From NCBI RefSeq assembly GCF_029868855.1, contig NZ_JARWOV010000309.1:1-34501 (forward strand): a stretch of 34,501 nt of DNA, given 5' to 3'. Under the pieces are notes generated by a model. That model was given only the letters and a program-made list of their open reading frames with translations, made no database searches and had not been told where the DNA came from. Shown here piece after piece: positions 1 through 6,910 of the stretch (positions within the stretch are counted from its first letter, which is position 1; each line of letters opens with the position of its first letter). Source of the DNA: Nocardia carnea (GTDB taxonomy: Bacteria > Actinomycetota > Actinomycetes > Mycobacteriales > Mycobacteriaceae). Both the position numbers and the translations under genes were made by a program.

Positions 1-493
1 GCAGGCCCTGCGGCGGCATCAGCGGTTTCCCGTCCGCGCCGCCCACCATCGCGCCGAGGAAGATCCAGTCGCAGTGGTCGGTACCGGAGGAGAACTGCCA
101 GCGGCCGTTCATCACATAACCGCCGTCGGCCGGCACCGCGACACCGCCGGGCATGTACGGCGAGGCCTGCCAGGTATCGCTGTCCGTGCCGAGAATCTCT
201 TCCTGCACCTTGGGATCGGCGAAGGCGAGCTGCCACGGATGCACCCCCACGATTCCGCCCACCCAACCGGCGGAACCGTAGATGCTCGCGGTCTTCATCA
301 CGGTTTCGGCGAACTCACGCGGATGCGCCTCGTAGCCGTTGTATTCCTTGCGCTGCAACAGCCGGATGATCCCGGCATCCTTGAGGCCTTTGGCCATATC
401 GTCGGGCAGGCGGCCGAGGGATTCGCCCTCCTCGGCGCCGGCCCGGATCTCGTCGGCGAGGGCGACGATCTTGTCGAGTACTTCGTAGGACAT
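1..493 (-). CDS. HsaA-like flavin-dependent monooxygenase, N-terminal part
   Basis: Only the first 164 codons are in the window; the gene continues past the left edge. The ATG at 493 has AGGAG six bases upstream. The protein begins MSYEVLDKIVALADEIR and has the acyl-CoA-dehydrogenase fold N-terminus, with LPDDMAKGLKDAGIIRLLQ, then SIYGSAGWVGGIVGVH and NGRWQFSSGTDHCDW. These segments closely match HsaA, the oxygenase of the two-component 3-hydroxy-9,10-seconandrostatriene-dione monooxygenase, which hydroxylates the phenolic secosteroid with reduced flavin from a partner reductase. No HsaB-like reductase is seen in the window. It lies 39 bases downstream of kshA on the same strand and is probably cotranscribed. 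A related class-D flavin monooxygenase acting on another phenol is possible, since the C-terminal half cannot be seen. Confidence 0.82.
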   Translation of the reverse strand, partial: MSYEVLDKIVALADEIRAGAEEGESLGRLPDDMAKGLKDAGIIRLLQRKEYNGYEAHPREFAETVMKTASIYGSAGWVGGIVGVHPWQLAFADPKVQEEILGTDSDTWQASPYMPGGVAVPADGGYVMNGRWQFSSGTDHCDWIFLGAMVGGADGKPLMPPQGL

Positions 494-532
494 CGGAACT
501 CCTGGTCCAAACTACTGAAGGGGGTGGGGTGC

Positions 533-1717
533 TCAGGAGGCCGCGGATGCGGCCTGGCGATGCGCCGGTATGGCACTGCGCCCGGCTGCCAGGTTCGCGT
601 CGACCTCGGCCTGCCAGTTCTGCAGGGCGCGTTCGGTATCGATTTCGAACTCGAACCGGTTCACCATCTCCGGCTTGATGTCCTCGACGTCGACATAGAA
701 CTGCTCGTACCAGCGGCGCAGCTGGTATACCGGACCGTCTTCCTCACACAGCAGCGGGTTGTCGATGCGCGATTTGTTCTTCCAGATCTCCACGTCCTGC
801 TCGAAACCGATCGCGACACCTTTCGCCACGGCGGCGGCGACCTGCTCGGCCGCGGCGTCATCCATCCCGGTCGGCTTCTCCACCATCACGCCGTACTGCA
901 GCCGGAACGAGGTCGAGGTGATCGGATAGTGGCAGTTGATGAGGTAGATATTCGGCTCGCCGGCACCGGCCCGGCCACCACTCCACAGCTTGTCGACCAT
1001 GTAGGAGGGCCCGTAATACGTAGCATCGGACTGGCTCTCGGTGCTGTAGTTCGTGCTGGTACTGACTCCCACCGCATCAGCACGCGGGCGGGACCGCATG
1101 ATCTGGGTCGCGGTATGCCCCTCGAAGACATTCCGGAAATAGGTCGGCATGCCGTAGTGGACATAGAAGAAATGCGCCATATCGACGACGTTGTCCACGA
1201 TCTCGCGGCAATGCGAGCCCTCGACCACGATCGAATTCCACACCCAGTCCGTCCACCCCGGATCTCCGTAGGTCGAGATCTCCGGAATGGCCAGCTCAGC
1301 CGGCGGCTTAGCGCCCCGGGGATCGTGCCAGATGAAGAGCTGTCCGCTGACTTCCATGGTCGGCCACGCCTTGGTCCGGGCCAGCGGCGGAACCCGCCGG
1401 GCATACGGTATGGCTGCGCATTTGCCGTCCCCGCGCCACCGCCAGTCGTGGAATGGGCACGCGATATCGTTGCCCTTCACGGTGCCGTGGGCCAGATTCC
1501 CGCCCATATGCGGGCAGAAGGCGTTGAGAACGTTCAGCTTCCCGTCCTCGCCGCGAAACACAACCAGCTCGGTGCCGAACGCGGAGATCTGGTGTGGCCG
1601 GCCGTCGGAGAAGTCGCGGGAGAGACCGAGGCAGTGCCAGCCCCGGGCGAAACGCTGAGGTGGCGTGCCGGTGTCGATGACACGGACTTCGTTGCCGGTG
1701 TCGGTCGTGGAACTCAC
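533..1717 (-). CDS. kshA: 3-ketosteroid 9-alpha-monooxygenase, oxygenase component (KshA)
   Basis: The 394-residue protein is a Rieske non-haem iron oxygenase. The [2Fe-2S] ligands are C68-P-H70 and C87-x-x-H90. The mononuclear iron site is in NVVDMAHFFYVH (N176, D179, H182, H187), with D308 in FEQDVEIW as likely third ligand. Length, the GMPTYFRNVFEGHTA segment and the C-terminal region agree with KshA of actinobacteria, which hydroxylates C9 of androst-(1),4-ene-3,17-diones or related CoA esters and so leads to ring B opening. The start is the GTG at 1717, with AGGAGG about six bases upstream. It lies 117 bases downstream of kshB and just before the HsaA-like gene, forming an oxygenase operon. 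Actinobacteria often carry several KshA paralogues with different side-chain preference; which substrate this copy uses cannot be read from sequence. Confidence 0.9.
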   Translation of the reverse strand: MSSTTDTGNEVRVIDTGTPPQRFARGWHCLGLSRDFSDGRPHQISAFGTELVVFRGEDGKLNVLNAFCPHMGGNLAHGTVKGNDIACPFHDWRWRGDGKCAAIPYARRVPPLARTKAWPTMEVSGQLFIWHDPRGAKPPAELAIPEISTYGDPGWTDWVWNSIVVEGSHCREIVDNVVDMAHFFYVHYGMPTYFRNVFEGHTATQIMRSRPRADAVGVSTSTNYSTESQSDATYYGPSYMVDKLWSGGRAGAGEPNIYLINCHYPITSTSFRLQYGVMVEKPTGMDDAAAEQVAAAVAKGVAIGFEQDVEIWKNKSRIDNPLLCEEDGPVYQLRRWYEQFYVDVEDIKPEMVNRFEFEIDTERALQNWQAEVDANLAAGRSAIPAHRQAASAAS

Positions 1718-1802
1718 GGTACCTCCTGGTCAAATGATCGCGACCGCAGAACTTGCCGCATTGAGTCCAGCTTCGCAGCCGGACACGGCGTGTGACGCGG
1801 GT

Positions 1803-1819
1803 CTCCTGCTGAGTGGGAG
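1803..1819 (-). promoter_or_regulatory. Candidate operator, 17-bp motif copy 1 (upstream of kshA)
   Basis: The plus strand reads CTCCTGCTGAGTGGGAG, two differences from the consensus CTCCCGCTGAGCGGGAG shared with seven other promoter regions here. Outer arms CTCC/GGAG are perfect. It lies 86 bases upstream of the kshA start in the kshB-kshA gap. A weaker copy centred at 1836 (CACCTGCTCAGTACTCG) overlaps the kshB stop codon, 25 bases away, so the sites may be paired. Confidence 0.55.
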
Positions 1820-1834
1820 GCTTTCCCCACCTGC

Positions 1835-2923
1835 TCAGTACTCGATCGAGAGCTCGTCGCTCACCGGCTCGGCCTGGCACGCCAGTATGTAACCCTCCGA
1901 CAGGTCGTCGTCGGTGAGGATTTCGTTGTGCACCATATTGACCCGGCCCGATTTGAGCGAGCAGACGCACGCGCTGCATGCCCCTTCCCGGCACGAATAG
2001 GGGGCTTCGAGACCGGCGTCGAGCAATGCGTCGAGAAGTTTCCGACCGGGGGCCCAAGGCACCCAGTGTTCAGCACCATCGAGTATCACCCGCACCTGGC
2101 AGACGATCTCGCCGCGTTCGCCCGATTCGGTCCGAGCGAGAGCCGGCGCGTCGGCGAACGGGTCTTTGCGCAAGGAGAGAAAGCGCTCCGAATGCACCCG
2201 AGCCCCCGGGAAGCCCACTTCCGCGCACACCCGGGTGGTGAGATCCATGAGCGGTGCGGGTCCACAGATGTACACAGCCCTTTCCGCGAACGGCCGCAAC
2301 AGTGTGGACAGCAGGCGTCGGCTCGGATAGCCCTGCACCGACTCGAGGATGTGGACCACGTGAAACCGATCCCCGAACCGCGACTCCAGCGACCGCAGTT
2401 CCGCCGCGAAGATCACCGCCGCCTCATCTCGGTTCGCGTAGATCAGTACGACATCACCGCTGCCGCCGATCAAGATGGATTTCGCGATGGCGATGACGGG
2501 GGTGATTCCGCTGCCGCCAGCCACCAAGACCACCGGGTCGTCGAGCGATCCGGGGACGAAGGCACCCGCGGGCGGCAGTACCTCGAGCTCGTCACCGGCC
2601 GAAACGGTGTCGCAGAGCCAATTGGAGCCGTGTCCGCCCTCGACTCGTTTCACCGTGAACTTGAGTGCGACGTCGGTGTGTGGCGAACTCGACAGCGAAT
2701 AGCACCGCCCTGATCCGCTGCCGATATCCGGAACGCGGACGGTCAGGAACTGGCCGGGCCGATAGTCGAAGGACCGTGCGTCCTCGGGATCGGGTTCGAC
2801 GACGAACGAGCGTGCGTCCGCGGTCTCGTCGATCACCTCGACCACCCGAACGCGGCGCGCACGCGAATCCATGGCGTCAGCGTCCTCGCGGACCGGCGAA
2901 CCGACACTGGTCTCCGTGGGCAT
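1835..2923 (-). CDS. kshB: 3-ketosteroid 9-alpha-monooxygenase, ferredoxin reductase component (KshB)
   Basis: The 362-residue protein has the domain order of KshB/PaaE-type reductases: an FAD domain (RCYSLSSS, 73-80), an NAD-binding domain (GGSGITP 136-142; CGP 220-222), and a C-terminal plant-type [2Fe-2S] domain with C311, C316, C319 and C349. It passes electrons from NADH to the Rieske oxygenase. The frame stays open upstream, but the ATG at 2923 has AAGGAGA at the right distance and fits the family length of about 350-360 residues, so the longer reading is rejected. It is upstream of kshA on the same strand. The promoter region faces the divergent IclR gene and carries the shared 17-bp motif. 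Confidence 0.9.
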   Translation of the reverse strand: MPTETSVGSPVREDADAMDSRARRVRVVEVIDETADARSFVVEPDPEDARSFDYRPGQFLTVRVPDIGSGSGRCYSLSSSPHTDVALKFTVKRVEGGHGSNWLCDTVSAGDELEVLPPAGAFVPGSLDDPVVLVAGGSGITPVIAIAKSILIGGSGDVVLIYANRDEAAVIFAAELRSLESRFGDRFHVVHILESVQGYPSRRLLSTLLRPFAERAVYICGPAPLMDLTTRVCAEVGFPGARVHSERFLSLRKDPFADAPALARTESGERGEIVCQVRVILDGAEHWVPWAPGRKLLDALLDAGLEAPYSCREGACSACVCSLKSGRVNMVHNEILTDDDLSEGYILACQAEPVSDELSIEY

Positions 2924-3018
2924 CCGCTCTCCTTGTCGTCGTGTCCCGCCCGTAATGCGCCGGGCCGGAATCGGGCCTCCGGCAGGGTACGGCCTGGGCC
3001 GACGCCATATGGGCCGGC

Positions 3019-3035
3019 GTCTCGCTGATCGGGAG
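3019..3035. promoter_or_regulatory. Candidate operator, 17-bp motif copy 2 (kshB/iclR divergent region)
   Basis: GTCTCGCTGATCGGGAG matches the consensus CTCCCGCTGAGCGGGAG at 14 of 17 positions. It is 96 bases upstream of kshB and 132 upstream of the IclR gene, so one factor bound here could affect both. The flanking bases extend the dyad (TCTC...GAGA at 3020-3036). Confidence 0.5.
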
Positions 3036-3124
3036 ACTCGCTCGGCAGCGGACGGGGGCGGATGCGATGGTCGGTGCCGACGCTGGTCACGGCGCTTTGA
3101 GAGATGTCCGCACACCGGAGTACC

Positions 3125-3148
3125 GTGACTCATGTCACAGGGTTGTGA
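3125..3148. promoter_or_regulatory. Overlapping inverted repeats just upstream of the IclR gene
   Basis: GTGACTCATGTCAC (3125-3138) has perfect 5-base arms around TCAT. It overlaps a second dyad, TCAC-N6-GTGA, ending at 3148. The pair ends 18 bases before the ATG at 3167, a position suited to autorepression. The sequence differs from the 17-bp motif, so a second factor or a second binding mode would be needed. Confidence 0.4.
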
Positions 3149-3166
3149 TGTGTGTTGGGAGGTCCT

Positions 3167-3967
3167 ATGAGAACATCGAGCTCCACCGGAGTACCCGTCT
3201 CGGTCGTCGAGCGGATATCGCTCGTTCTGGAGACATTCAACGGGGTAGGTCCGCTCACCCTGGCCCAGGTCACCTCCCGCACCGGGCTGCCGCGCTCGTC
3301 GGTCCATCGGCTTCTGGAGCAGCTGACGACCTCGGGCTGGCTGGCACGCTCTCCCGAGCAGACCTACGAGCTCGGGGTCAAGGCTTATGAAATGGGGCAG
3401 GCCGCGCTGAACCAGAACCGCCTGCTGCACGGCGCCCGTCCGGTCATGCAGGCGTTCGCGCACCGCACGGGTCTCACCATCCAGCTGGCCGTCCTCAATC
3501 GCGGCGACACCGTCTACTTGGCCAAGGTCAACGGGCGCTCGTCAGGACCCACACCGACCGCCGTAGGCCAGCGGATACCCGGCCATCTCACCGCGGTGGG
3601 CAAAGCGCAGCTGGCGTTCGCCGACCAATCCGGTCGCCGGTCGGTCTTCGGCGAGCTGCAGCGCATAGGCGGCGGCGCACTGATCCGACGCACTCCGCAG
3701 AGCGTGGCCACCGACGCGCAGCTCGAGGACGATCTCGCCGCGGTACGCGATCGGGGCGCGGCATTCGATCGAGGCGAGGCGTTCGCCGGTCTCGGGTGCG
3801 TCGGTGTCTCCCTCGGGCCGCCGGACCACGTCTACGGCAATCTGGCCGGTATCTCGGTCTGTGCGCCGGTCACCTCGCTCGATTTCCGAACGCTCGTCGG
3901 CCAGGTCCGGGTGGCAGCGCGAGAGATCTGGGATCGGTGCGTCGCCGCGGACCTCGCGTCCCATTAG
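3167..3967 (+). CDS. IclR-family transcriptional regulator
   Basis: The 266-residue protein has the IclR layout. An N-terminal winged helix-turn-helix spans about residues 13-75 (LTLAQVTSRTGLPRSSVHRLLEQL, read as two adjoining helices). A C-terminal effector-binding domain starts near residue 80, with HLTAVGKAQLAF and the later GVSLGPPDHVYGNLAGISVCAP segment. IclR proteins sense small ligands and act as repressors or activators of catabolic genes. I chose the ATG at 3167 because GGGAGG lies just upstream; an in-frame GTG at 3152 would overlap that site. It is divergent from kshB and is the obvious local candidate for control of the ksh genes and perhaps the wider 17-bp-motif regulon. No ligand can be inferred. 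Confidence 0.9.
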   Translation: MRTSSSTGVPVSVVERISLVLETFNGVGPLTLAQVTSRTGLPRSSVHRLLEQLTTSGWLARSPEQTYELGVKAYEMGQAALNQNRLLHGARPVMQAFAHRTGLTIQLAVLNRGDTVYLAKVNGRSSGPTPTAVGQRIPGHLTAVGKAQLAFADQSGRRSVFGELQRIGGGALIRRTPQSVATDAQLEDDLAAVRDRGAAFDRGEAFAGLGCVGVSLGPPDHVYGNLAGISVCAPVTSLDFRTLVGQVRVAAREIWDRCVAADLASH

Positions 3968-4133
3968 CGCTCGGGCGCCTCCACACCAGCACGCCGAGAG
4001 GCCGTAGAGAGCGGATAAACCGCCACGGTTTCTCCGCCGTGTATGGTGGTTCGCTCAGCCGTCCGCCCACCCTGATACGGGCCGGCCGCGATGCCAGTGT
4101 CCGGCGCCGCGGCCATTTCCTTGGTGCGCCGAG

Positions 4134-4994
4134 TCAGGACGCAGCCACGGCGTCCGGTTCGCCGAGTCGTGCGGTTATATCTGCTGCCGCGGGGTAGGCC
4201 ATCACCATGCCGGAACCCGGTGGGACGCCTGGACCCGGATAAGCGGCAGTCGGCATGTTCTGCCAGCGCTTGCGCAGTTCGGCCGACCGTTCGAACCCAC
4301 CCGCGGCAAGGAGTACGCCGCCGCGCGCCTCGATCCGCGTTTCCACACCGTCAACGTCGGTCGCCACCACTCCGGTGACCCGTCCCGATTTTTCCTGCAC
4401 GAGGCGATCGACCCGTGTCGACAACAGCAGGTCCGCGCAGCCCGTCGCGTCCAAGGCGAGCACCAACCGGGCGATCCAGGCCTGACTGCCGTCCAGTACA
4501 GAGCGGTCGGCCGGGAGGCCGAACTGATCGGCAGCCACCGTCGGTCGCACATCGGTCAACCGATCATCGACCTCGTCCGCCGAAATCGACTGGGCGAAGA
4601 TACTGCGGCCGGTGGCGCTTCGCCCGGGGGCGTCGAATCAGTCCGGGAAGGGACGGTGTTCGAGCGGGATACCGACAGTGTTCTCGAGGAAGTCGGCGAC
4701 AGCCGGCCCGGTTTCCAGGTATGCCCGCTGCACCTCCGGCCGCGTGCGGTCGCCGACGACCGCGCCGAAATAGGTCAGCCCCTTCTCGATGGAGTCCTCC
4801 ACGCCCTGCCGGGCCAGTACATGGTTTCCGGGTAGCCACACGCTGCCACCCGAATACGCCGAGGTCCCACCGAAGCGGTCCGTTTTCTCGATCAGGCAGG
4901 TCGACAGACCGCGGTGGTCGGCGGCCAGCGCACCGGCGAGAGCAGCGCCACCGGAGCCCACCACTACTACCTCATAGGTTCGGCCCCAAGTCAT
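4134..4994 (-). pseudogene. Broken 3-ketosteroid delta1-dehydrogenase-like flavoprotein
   Basis: The N-terminus (YEVVVVGSGGAALAGALAA, then EKTDRFGGTSAYSGGSVWLPGN) is that of KstD-type FAD dehydrogenases. After HRPFPD there is a TGA at 4638-4640. The same frame then continues for about 165 codons with recognisable family sequence (FDAPGRSATGR, later ARGGVLLAAGGFERSAELRKRW). KstD has Tyr at the position of the stop (PDY). Reading ends at the stop at 4134-4136, about 285 codons from the start against about 510-560 in the family, so the C-terminal catalytic and FAD-closing parts are missing. ATG 4994 has GGGAG upstream; a GTG at 5015 is possible. A 17-bp motif lies 78 bases upstream. The internal stop could be a sequencing error, but the missing C-terminus could not. 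Confidence 0.8.
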
Positions 4995-5071
4995 CTCGAC
5001 TGCACTCCCTGTCACAGTTCTGGGTGAGATGCCGCGACGTTAGAGCAGAGATGCGCCGCGGAAACGGTCCG

Positions 5072-5088
5072 CTCCCGCTGAGTGGTCA
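5072..5088 (-). promoter_or_regulatory. Candidate operator, 17-bp motif copy 3 (upstream of broken kstD)
   Basis: CTCCCGCTGAGTGGTCA has a perfect left half (CTCCCGCTGAG) and a decayed right half compared with the consensus. It is 78 bases upstream of the ATG at 4994. A weaker copy is centred at 5101 (GACGCACTCAGCCGCGC). The decayed half fits a site in front of a dead gene. Confidence 0.45.
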
Positions 5089-5099
5089 CACCGACGCAC

Positions 5100-5189
5100 T
5101 CAGCCGCGCACCAGCTCGAAGCCGCATCCCGCGGTGCAGAACTCCGTCGATTTCACCAGGTCGGTGACCCGAATGGCACTGAGCGCAGA
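5100..5189 (-). pseudogene. Remnant of a VOC (glyoxalase/dioxygenase-fold) protein
   Basis: One minus-strand frame ending at the TGA at 5100-5102 reads ALSAIRVTDLVKSTEF, then CTAGCGFELVRG. This is the usual opening of a vicinal-oxygen-chelate domain, normally of the form L..I.V.DL..S..FYT..GFELVR, here with Cys where Tyr is usual. There is no ATG or GTG in frame before it and nothing VOC-like after the stop. It sits between the SDR and the broken kstD. About 30 residues is too short for certainty. A chance match is possible, but the spacing of the pattern is good. Confidence 0.45.
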
Positions 5190-5217
5190 GTCGTTGCCGC
5201 CGGAACCGGTTTCCCGG

Positions 5218-5976
5218 TCATCGGGTCTGCGACCCACCGTTGAAGTCCAGGGTCTGGCCGGTCATCCCCCCGGACTCGTCGGAGGCCAGATACGCGCAGA
5301 ACGCCCCGACCTCGATCGGGTCACCGAGCCGACCGATCGGAATGGTCGCGAGGATCTTGTCGATCATCTCCGGTGTCATCTTCTCCATCAGGTTGGCCTG
5401 GTGGCCGAGCGCGACGATATTCGCTGTCACCCCGAACTGGCCAGTCTCCGCCGCCAGGTGACGGATGAAACCCTCGATACCGCTCTTCCCGGTGGCATAC
5501 ATCGACACATTGATGTTCTGACCGGTCCGCGCCGATCCCGAGGAAATCTGCACGATGCGGCCCCAGCCGGCATCGCACATTCCGTCGAGCACGGCTTTGA
5601 TGCAGTTCATCGCCCCGTAGATGTTCAAATCAATCGACGGCGGCCACTGCTCGGGGGTGAGCTCCCGGAATGGCCTGGCGACCCGGTCCTCCGCGATTCC
5701 CGCATTGTTGACCAGGATGTTCACCTGCCCGCTCAGTTCGGCCTCCGCCGAACGGACGGCCGCGACGGTCGCCTCGTAGTCGGTGACGTCGAACGCCTTG
5801 GCGATCGCCTTGTGGCCCTCGGCAACGATCTTGGCGGCCACACGCTCCGCACGATCGGCGAAGAGGTCGTTGACGATTACCGCCGCCCCCTGGCGCGCGA
5901 GCACTGTCGCGATTCCTTCGCCCACGCTCTGACCTGCTCCGGACACCAGGGCGATCCGCCCGTTCAACTCGAACAC
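5218..5976 (-). CDS. SDR-family oxidoreductase
   Basis: The 252-residue classical short-chain dehydrogenase has a nucleotide-binding GAGQSVGEG at 13-21, NNAG at 90-93, and a catalytic Ser (ISSGSA, about 145-146), Tyr160 and Lys164 (YATGK). The acidic residue of VNDLF suggests NAD(H) preference. The frame stays open upstream, but the GTG at 5976 has AAGGAG six bases before it and gives the normal N-terminus. One oddity is that the usual PG after the active-site helix is replaced (NIVALGHQANL), which could change cofactor or substrate contacts. Likely substrates are a hydroxysteroid or a 3-hydroxyacyl-CoA. It is divergent from the acyl-CoA operon and shares its 133-bp promoter region, which favours a role in side-chain or acyl-CoA oxidation. 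Confidence 0.85.
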   Translation of the reverse strand: MFELNGRIALVSGAGQSVGEGIATVLARQGAAVIVNDLFADRAERVAAKIVAEGHKAIAKAFDVTDYEATVAAVRSAEAELSGQVNILVNNAGIAEDRVARPFRELTPEQWPPSIDLNIYGAMNCIKAVLDGMCDAGWGRIVQISSGSARTGQNINVSMYATGKSGIEGFIRHLAAETGQFGVTANIVALGHQANLMEKMTPEMIDKILATIPIGRLGDPIEVGAFCAYLASDESGGMTGQTLDFNGGSQTR

Positions 5977-6080
5977 GAGTGCTCCTTTCTGCCCGCCGCC
6001 CGGCGTATCCGGGGGCGCCCTTATCTGCTGCTCACTCTCCGGGCGGACCCAACAAATTGTCAATCATTATTGGCTTTTAT

Positions 6081-6092
6081 TTTGGATCCAAT
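6081..6092. promoter_or_regulatory. Palindromic GntR-type operator candidate
   Basis: TTTGGATCCAAT contains the perfect 10-bp palindrome TTGGATCCAA. It lies immediately upstream of the -10-like element of the 6110 operon and between two divergent genes. The VanR-type FCD-GntR repressor recognises ATTGGATCCAAT, which differs here by one base. The operon encodes its own FCD-GntR protein at 10450, so a repressor-operator pair is likely. Confidence 0.6.
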
Positions 6093-6093
6093 C

Positions 6094-6102
6094 TGCTACG
6101 GT
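6094..6102 (+). promoter_or_regulatory. Extended -10 promoter element; probable leaderless start
   Basis: TGCTACGGT fits TGN-TANNNT. Its last T is 8 bases before the A of the ATG at 6110, so transcription would start at or next to the start codon. No convincing Shine-Dalgarno sequence precedes that ATG. Leaderless mRNAs are common in actinobacteria. No good -35 box is seen. Confidence 0.4.
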
Positions 6103-6109
6103 CGGGAAC

Positions 6110-6910
6110 ATGACGCCAGACGATACGGTCGGCGCCCCACCCGAAGCCTCGGTTTTGACCGAGTTCACCGGTGGTGTAGCGCAGCTGACCCTCAACAACC
6201 CCCGCCGCAAGAACGCGATCACCTTGGAAATGGCCGCGCTCATCGGCGAGTTCTGCGATCAGGTGGAGAGCGATTCCACCATCGGCGCGGCTGTCATCCG
6301 CTCGGCGGGCACATACTTCTGCAGCGGTGCGGACACCCGCGATCTCGCCGCCTCCTCCGCCGACCCGGCTTCACCCGACGCCGTTCGCCGCACTTCCGCG
6401 GTCTACGGCGCCTTCGTGCGAGTCGGTTCCCTCCCCGTCCCCACAATCGCCCGGGTGGTCGGCGGCGCCGTCGGCGCCGGTCTCAATCTCGCGCTCGCCA
6501 CGGACGTCATGGTGGTGACCCCGGATTCGGTGCTGGAGAGCGGCTTCCTGGCCCGCAACATCCATCCGGGTGGCGGACACCTCGCTCTGCTCGGTCGCGC
6601 GGTCGGCTGGTCGCGGACCGTGGCGCTGGCAGCGTGCAGTCGTCCGATGACGGGCACCGAGGCTGCCGCCTGCGGGCTCGCCTACGCCGCTGTCCCGGAA
6701 ACCGATCTCGACACGCTCATCGCCGAGCTCACCACAGCACCCGCCGCCGACCCCGAACTCAGCCGTCGGATCATGACCAGCGCCCGACTCGAGCTCGGCC
6801 CGCCGGCCGTCAGCTGGTCGTCGGCACTGGAGATCGAGCGCGGCGTGCAGATGTGGTCGATGTCGCGCAAGGGACAGAAGTCGTGGTCGTCGCGGGGCCC
6901 GGGCCGATGA
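6110..6910 (+). CDS. Enoyl-CoA hydratase/isomerase (crotonase) family protein
   Basis: The 266-residue protein has the crotonase fold: NNPRRKNAI near 29-37, the first oxyanion segment CSGAD (71-75), the second GGAVGAGLNLALATD (118-132) and IHPGGGH (151-157). At the place where hydratases carry a catalytic Glu in P-E-x-x-x-G before PGxGG, this protein has GFLARNIHPGGGH, so at least one standard catalytic acid appears absent. This HPGGGH subtype is frequent in mycobacterial EchA paralogues, and the reaction may be other than hydration. It is the first gene of the operon and overlaps the next by four bases (ATGA at 6907). The start ATG follows the likely transcription start directly. Confidence 0.85.
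   Translation: MTPDDTVGAPPEASVLTEFTGGVAQLTLNNPRRKNAITLEMAALIGEFCDQVESDSTIGAAVIRSAGTYFCSGADTRDLAASSADPASPDAVRRTSAVYGAFVRVGSLPVPTIARVVGGAVGAGLNLALATDVMVVTPDSVLESGFLARNIHPGGGHLALLGRAVGWSRTVALAACSRPMTGTEAAACGLAYAAVPETDLDTLIAELTTAPAADPELSRRIMTSARLELGPPAVSWSSALEIERGVQMWSMSRKGQKSWSSRGPGR

Noticed and set aside
74..1795. 573-codon plus-strand open frame over kshA
   Set aside because: Antisense to a clear Rieske oxygenase; arises from high-GC third-position bias, with no family content.
2924..3463. N-terminal extension of kshB to 3463
   Set aside because: It would cross the iclR promoter and the start of iclR; the ATG at 2923 has a good ribosome site and gives family length.
5134..6906. Upstream extension of the acyl-CoA dehydrogenase frame
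   Set aside because: Runs antisense through the SDR and across the crotonase gene; the ATG at 6907 with ATGA overlap is the natural start.
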